A stretch of 7,728 nt of DNA from Bacteroidales bacterium Bact_23 (GTDB lineage Bacteria; Bacteroidota; Bacteroidia; Bacteroidales; Lentimicrobiaceae): the NCBI GenBank assembly GCA_001603685.1, contig LUZO01000057.1:1-7728 (forward strand), given 5' to 3'. Positions within the stretch are counted from its first letter, which is position 1. Every line of letters begins with the position of its first letter. Both the position numbers and the translations under genes were made by a program. Positions 6,065-7,728 of the stretch are shown here, piece after piece. The notes beneath the pieces were generated by a model. The model saw nothing but the letters and a program-made list of their open reading frames with translations, was not told the DNA's origin and searched no databases.

Positions 6065-7660
6065 TTAATGACTTTGTACAACATTTCTTTTGCGGGCTGC
6101 AATATACCTGAGGGAAGCATGAACCACGATTCCGATGAATGAGAATACCAGGATCAGCTTTCCGGCCAGGTCGAGCAGGTAGTTGCGGTCGCGTCCCGGC
6201 ATGTAGAAATCGTTCAGTGCGGCCAGGCGGCCATCGTTTCTGGTGTGGCACTCCTTGCAGGTAACCGCTTCGGCGGCCGGGCTAACCATATGATTTACCG
6301 GCATATACATTTCGGTGTTTACGAAATCGTGCTTTCCGCTGTATGGCATGGTAACATAGGTCATACCCACTTCGATGGCGCGTTCCCAGTCGAGGTCAAC
6401 CCAGAGGGCGCCTTTTCCTTCGTCCTTGTCCCAGAGTTTGGCCTGGATTACGGTCAGGTTCTCCGAGTCGAAAGGCTGACGGCCGCGGTGAACCTTTACC
6501 GGGATGATTTTGCTGTTGCGGTCGCGGTACTCTCCGAAAAGTGTGTTGATTTTAAGCAGCGCCTGAGTGGTGTCGATTTTGTCGGTAATAAGGTGGTGGT
6601 CGGCGGTTCCGTTAAACCAGGCGTATTCTGGTTTTACGAATTTATCCCAAAGGAAATCACCTTTGATGGAGGTGTAGAGGATGTTGCCGTCTTCGTCGAG
6701 GATTTCATAGGCTTTTCCGTCTTTTCTGTGTGTGGCAGTAGCCCAGTCCCAGTACATTTTGGTGGCGTTTACCTTGGCATACACGGGAATGTGGCAGGTC
6801 TGGCAGGCTACTTTTATGGTGTGCTCATTCAGAATGCTTTTCTGATGCGGCATTTCGGTATGGCAGTCTTCGCACAGCAGGCGGTTGGTGTTTGAGGAGG
6901 AAACTCCGTAGTATTTGCCTTTCATCACATGATTCTCGGCGGTGTGGCAATCCACGCAGTTCATATTCAGTCCGTCAACTCCCATATGTACATCCACATC
7001 TCGGCCGGCTGTCAGCAGTGCCAGTTCCAGGTCGCCGTGCTTCACATTGTTGCCGCCGCCCCCTTCGAAGTGGCAGGTACCGCAGTTCTCGCTTTTCGGT
7101 AGTCCGACGCTGGTAACAATCGCCTTCATATCGGGACCGTCGGGGCCCATTACCGGATATCCGGCGCCGCCGCTGGCTTTCTGATAGGTGCCGGTATTGT
7201 CATGGCACACAATACAGTCGATGTTGTAGGGGTTCTCAAAGTCGAAGCTCTTGTCGCTCCATCCGTAACCGGCATGGCATTTCATGCAACTGGCTTCGTT
7301 CGACTGTACGCCGGTGCAGAAATTGTTGATGAGGTTCTTCTTTCCCAGATAGGTAACGCCCCTGCCGGGAATGTATGCTTCGCGCTCCCAGGTAAAGTGG
7401 GCACTGTGCATCAGCTCTTCGCCTCGCTCGGTGTGGCACGACAGGCAGGCAGCGGTAATCTCATGCGGGTTGGTGAAGTCCTTCTGAAGAACCTCAAACT
7501 TGCTGTGATCTACCCCCGGCTTGTGTTTCTCCGATCGCTGCTCCTTTAGCAGGTCGAGCAGGGAATGATCCGGCTCAGGCGCTCTGAGTACGACTATCAC
7601 AATCAATAGCGGCACCGCAATTGCCAGGAAAAAAGTGAGTGGTTTTGTGTAACTTTTCAT
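6065..7660 (-). CDS. Tetrathionate reductase (OTR) family octaheme cytochrome c, membrane-anchored
   Basis: The protein has 531 residues and exactly eight CXXCH heme sites, with first cysteines at 72, 125, 149, 193, 235, 263, 286 and 468. It has an N-terminal membrane segment (about 9-26) and a second one near the C-terminus (about 500-518). The heme domain is therefore expected in the periplasm, held at both ends. Heme spacing and the stretch around NNFCTGVQSNEASCMKCH match the octaheme tetrathionate reductase family. The Shewanella member reduces tetrathionate, and also nitrite and hydroxylamine in vitro, through an active-site heme with unusual lysine ligation. Cys115 is the only cysteine not in a heme motif. 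As first gene of the cluster, followed 11 bases later by a cytochrome b, it probably receives electrons from menaquinol. The neighbouring sulfur-handling genes favour a sulfur substrate, but the family name does not prove it. Confidence 0.93.
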   Translation of the reverse strand: MKSYTKPLTFFLAIAVPLLIVIVVLRAPEPDHSLLDLLKEQRSEKHKPGVDHSKFEVLQKDFTNPHEITAACLSCHTERGEELMHSAHFTWEREAYIPGRGVTYLGKKNLINNFCTGVQSNEASCMKCHAGYGWSDKSFDFENPYNIDCIVCHDNTGTYQKASGGAGYPVMGPDGPDMKAIVTSVGLPKSENCGTCHFEGGGGNNVKHGDLELALLTAGRDVDVHMGVDGLNMNCVDCHTAENHVMKGKYYGVSSSNTNRLLCEDCHTEMPHQKSILNEHTIKVACQTCHIPVYAKVNATKMYWDWATATHRKDGKAYEILDEDGNILYTSIKGDFLWDKFVKPEYAWFNGTADHHLITDKIDTTQALLKINTLFGEYRDRNSKIIPVKVHRGRQPFDSENLTVIQAKLWDKDEGKGALWVDLDWERAIEVGMTYVTMPYSGKHDFVNTEMYMPVNHMVSPAAEAVTCKECHTRNDGRLAALNDFYMPGRDRNYLLDLAGKLILVFSFIGIVVHASLRYIAARKRNVVQSH

Positions 7661-7708
7661 TGTTTTTGTAATATGTTGATCTTTCGTTTACGGGATTGGA
7701 TGTTCTGT

Positions 7709-7716
7709 CAAAGTTA
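7709..7716 (-). promoter_or_regulatory. Promoter -7 element for the octaheme/YeeE/rhodanese operon
   Basis: Read on the minus strand this is TAACTTTG, a full match to the Bacteroidetes sigma -7 consensus TAnnTTTG. Transcription would begin near 7702, leaving an untranslated leader of about 40 bases before the ATG at 7660. The -33 element would lie at or beyond the window edge and cannot be checked. Confidence 0.55.
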
Positions 7717-7728
7717 AAAATATTATAA

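Noticed and set aside
5304..6068. Long plus-strand open frame (254 codons)
   Set aside because: It lies opposite the cytochrome b gene and the lipoprotein start, has low-complexity Asn/Gln/Val-rich sequence with no recognisable domain, and the minus-strand genes are clearly real.
6054..6251. Longer N-terminus for the cytochrome b
   Set aside because: The extra 66 residues come from inside the octaheme coding sequence, are Arg/Pro-rich and precede a normal start (MSNKKK) followed directly by the first helix.
6245..6895. Plus-strand open frame of 216 codons
   Set aside because: It is antisense to the octaheme gene, whose eight CXXCH motifs establish the true frame.

Overview
The window looks like a piece of a Bacteroidota chromosome, probably Bacteroidales or a relative. 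Three signs support this: a protein with a type IX secretion (T9SS) type A sorting domain, two upstream sites matching the Bacteroidetes -7 promoter element TAnnTTTG, and poor Shine-Dalgarno sequences before most starts. All seven convincing genes lie on the minus strand, so transcription runs from high to low coordinates. No tRNA, rRNA, CRISPR array or insertion sequence was seen.

Region 1 (7716 down to 1758) is a compact six-gene cluster, probably one operon. It has a promoter-like site at 7709-7716 and a strong intrinsic terminator at 1758-1814. In transcription order it encodes: a membrane-anchored octaheme cytochrome c of the tetrathionate reductase (OTR) family; a four-helix membrane cytochrome b; a lipoprotein with two rhodanese domains that keep their catalytic cysteines; a small YeeE/YedE half-transporter; a second YeeE/YedE half-transporter fused to a rhodanese domain that lacks its cysteine; and a membrane-anchored rhodanese-like protein that also lacks it. 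A quinol-linked electron path (cytochrome b to octaheme cytochrome) therefore sits beside sulfur-compound transport and persulfide-handling parts. The simplest reading is a cell-envelope system that takes up, transfers or reduces thiosulfate, tetrathionate or other sulfane sulfur. The actual substrate cannot be read from the sequence.

The most striking signal is that all three rhodanese-type proteins end in exactly Gly-Gly-Cys-stop, after an Ala/Pro/Lys/Gly-rich tail that looks flexible. The codons for this ending differ between genes, and two of the three proteins have lost the normal rhodanese cysteine. This suggests that the terminal cysteine is the working or attachment residue, like a swinging arm, shared across the system.

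Region 2 (1757 down to 147) is a separate gene for a secreted protein: signal peptide, about six Asp-box/YCF48-like propeller repeats, a PKD domain and a T9SS type A sorting domain. It has its own promoter-like site at 1674-1681. The last 146 bases (1-146) hold no gene, only two short inverted repeats that may end transcription.
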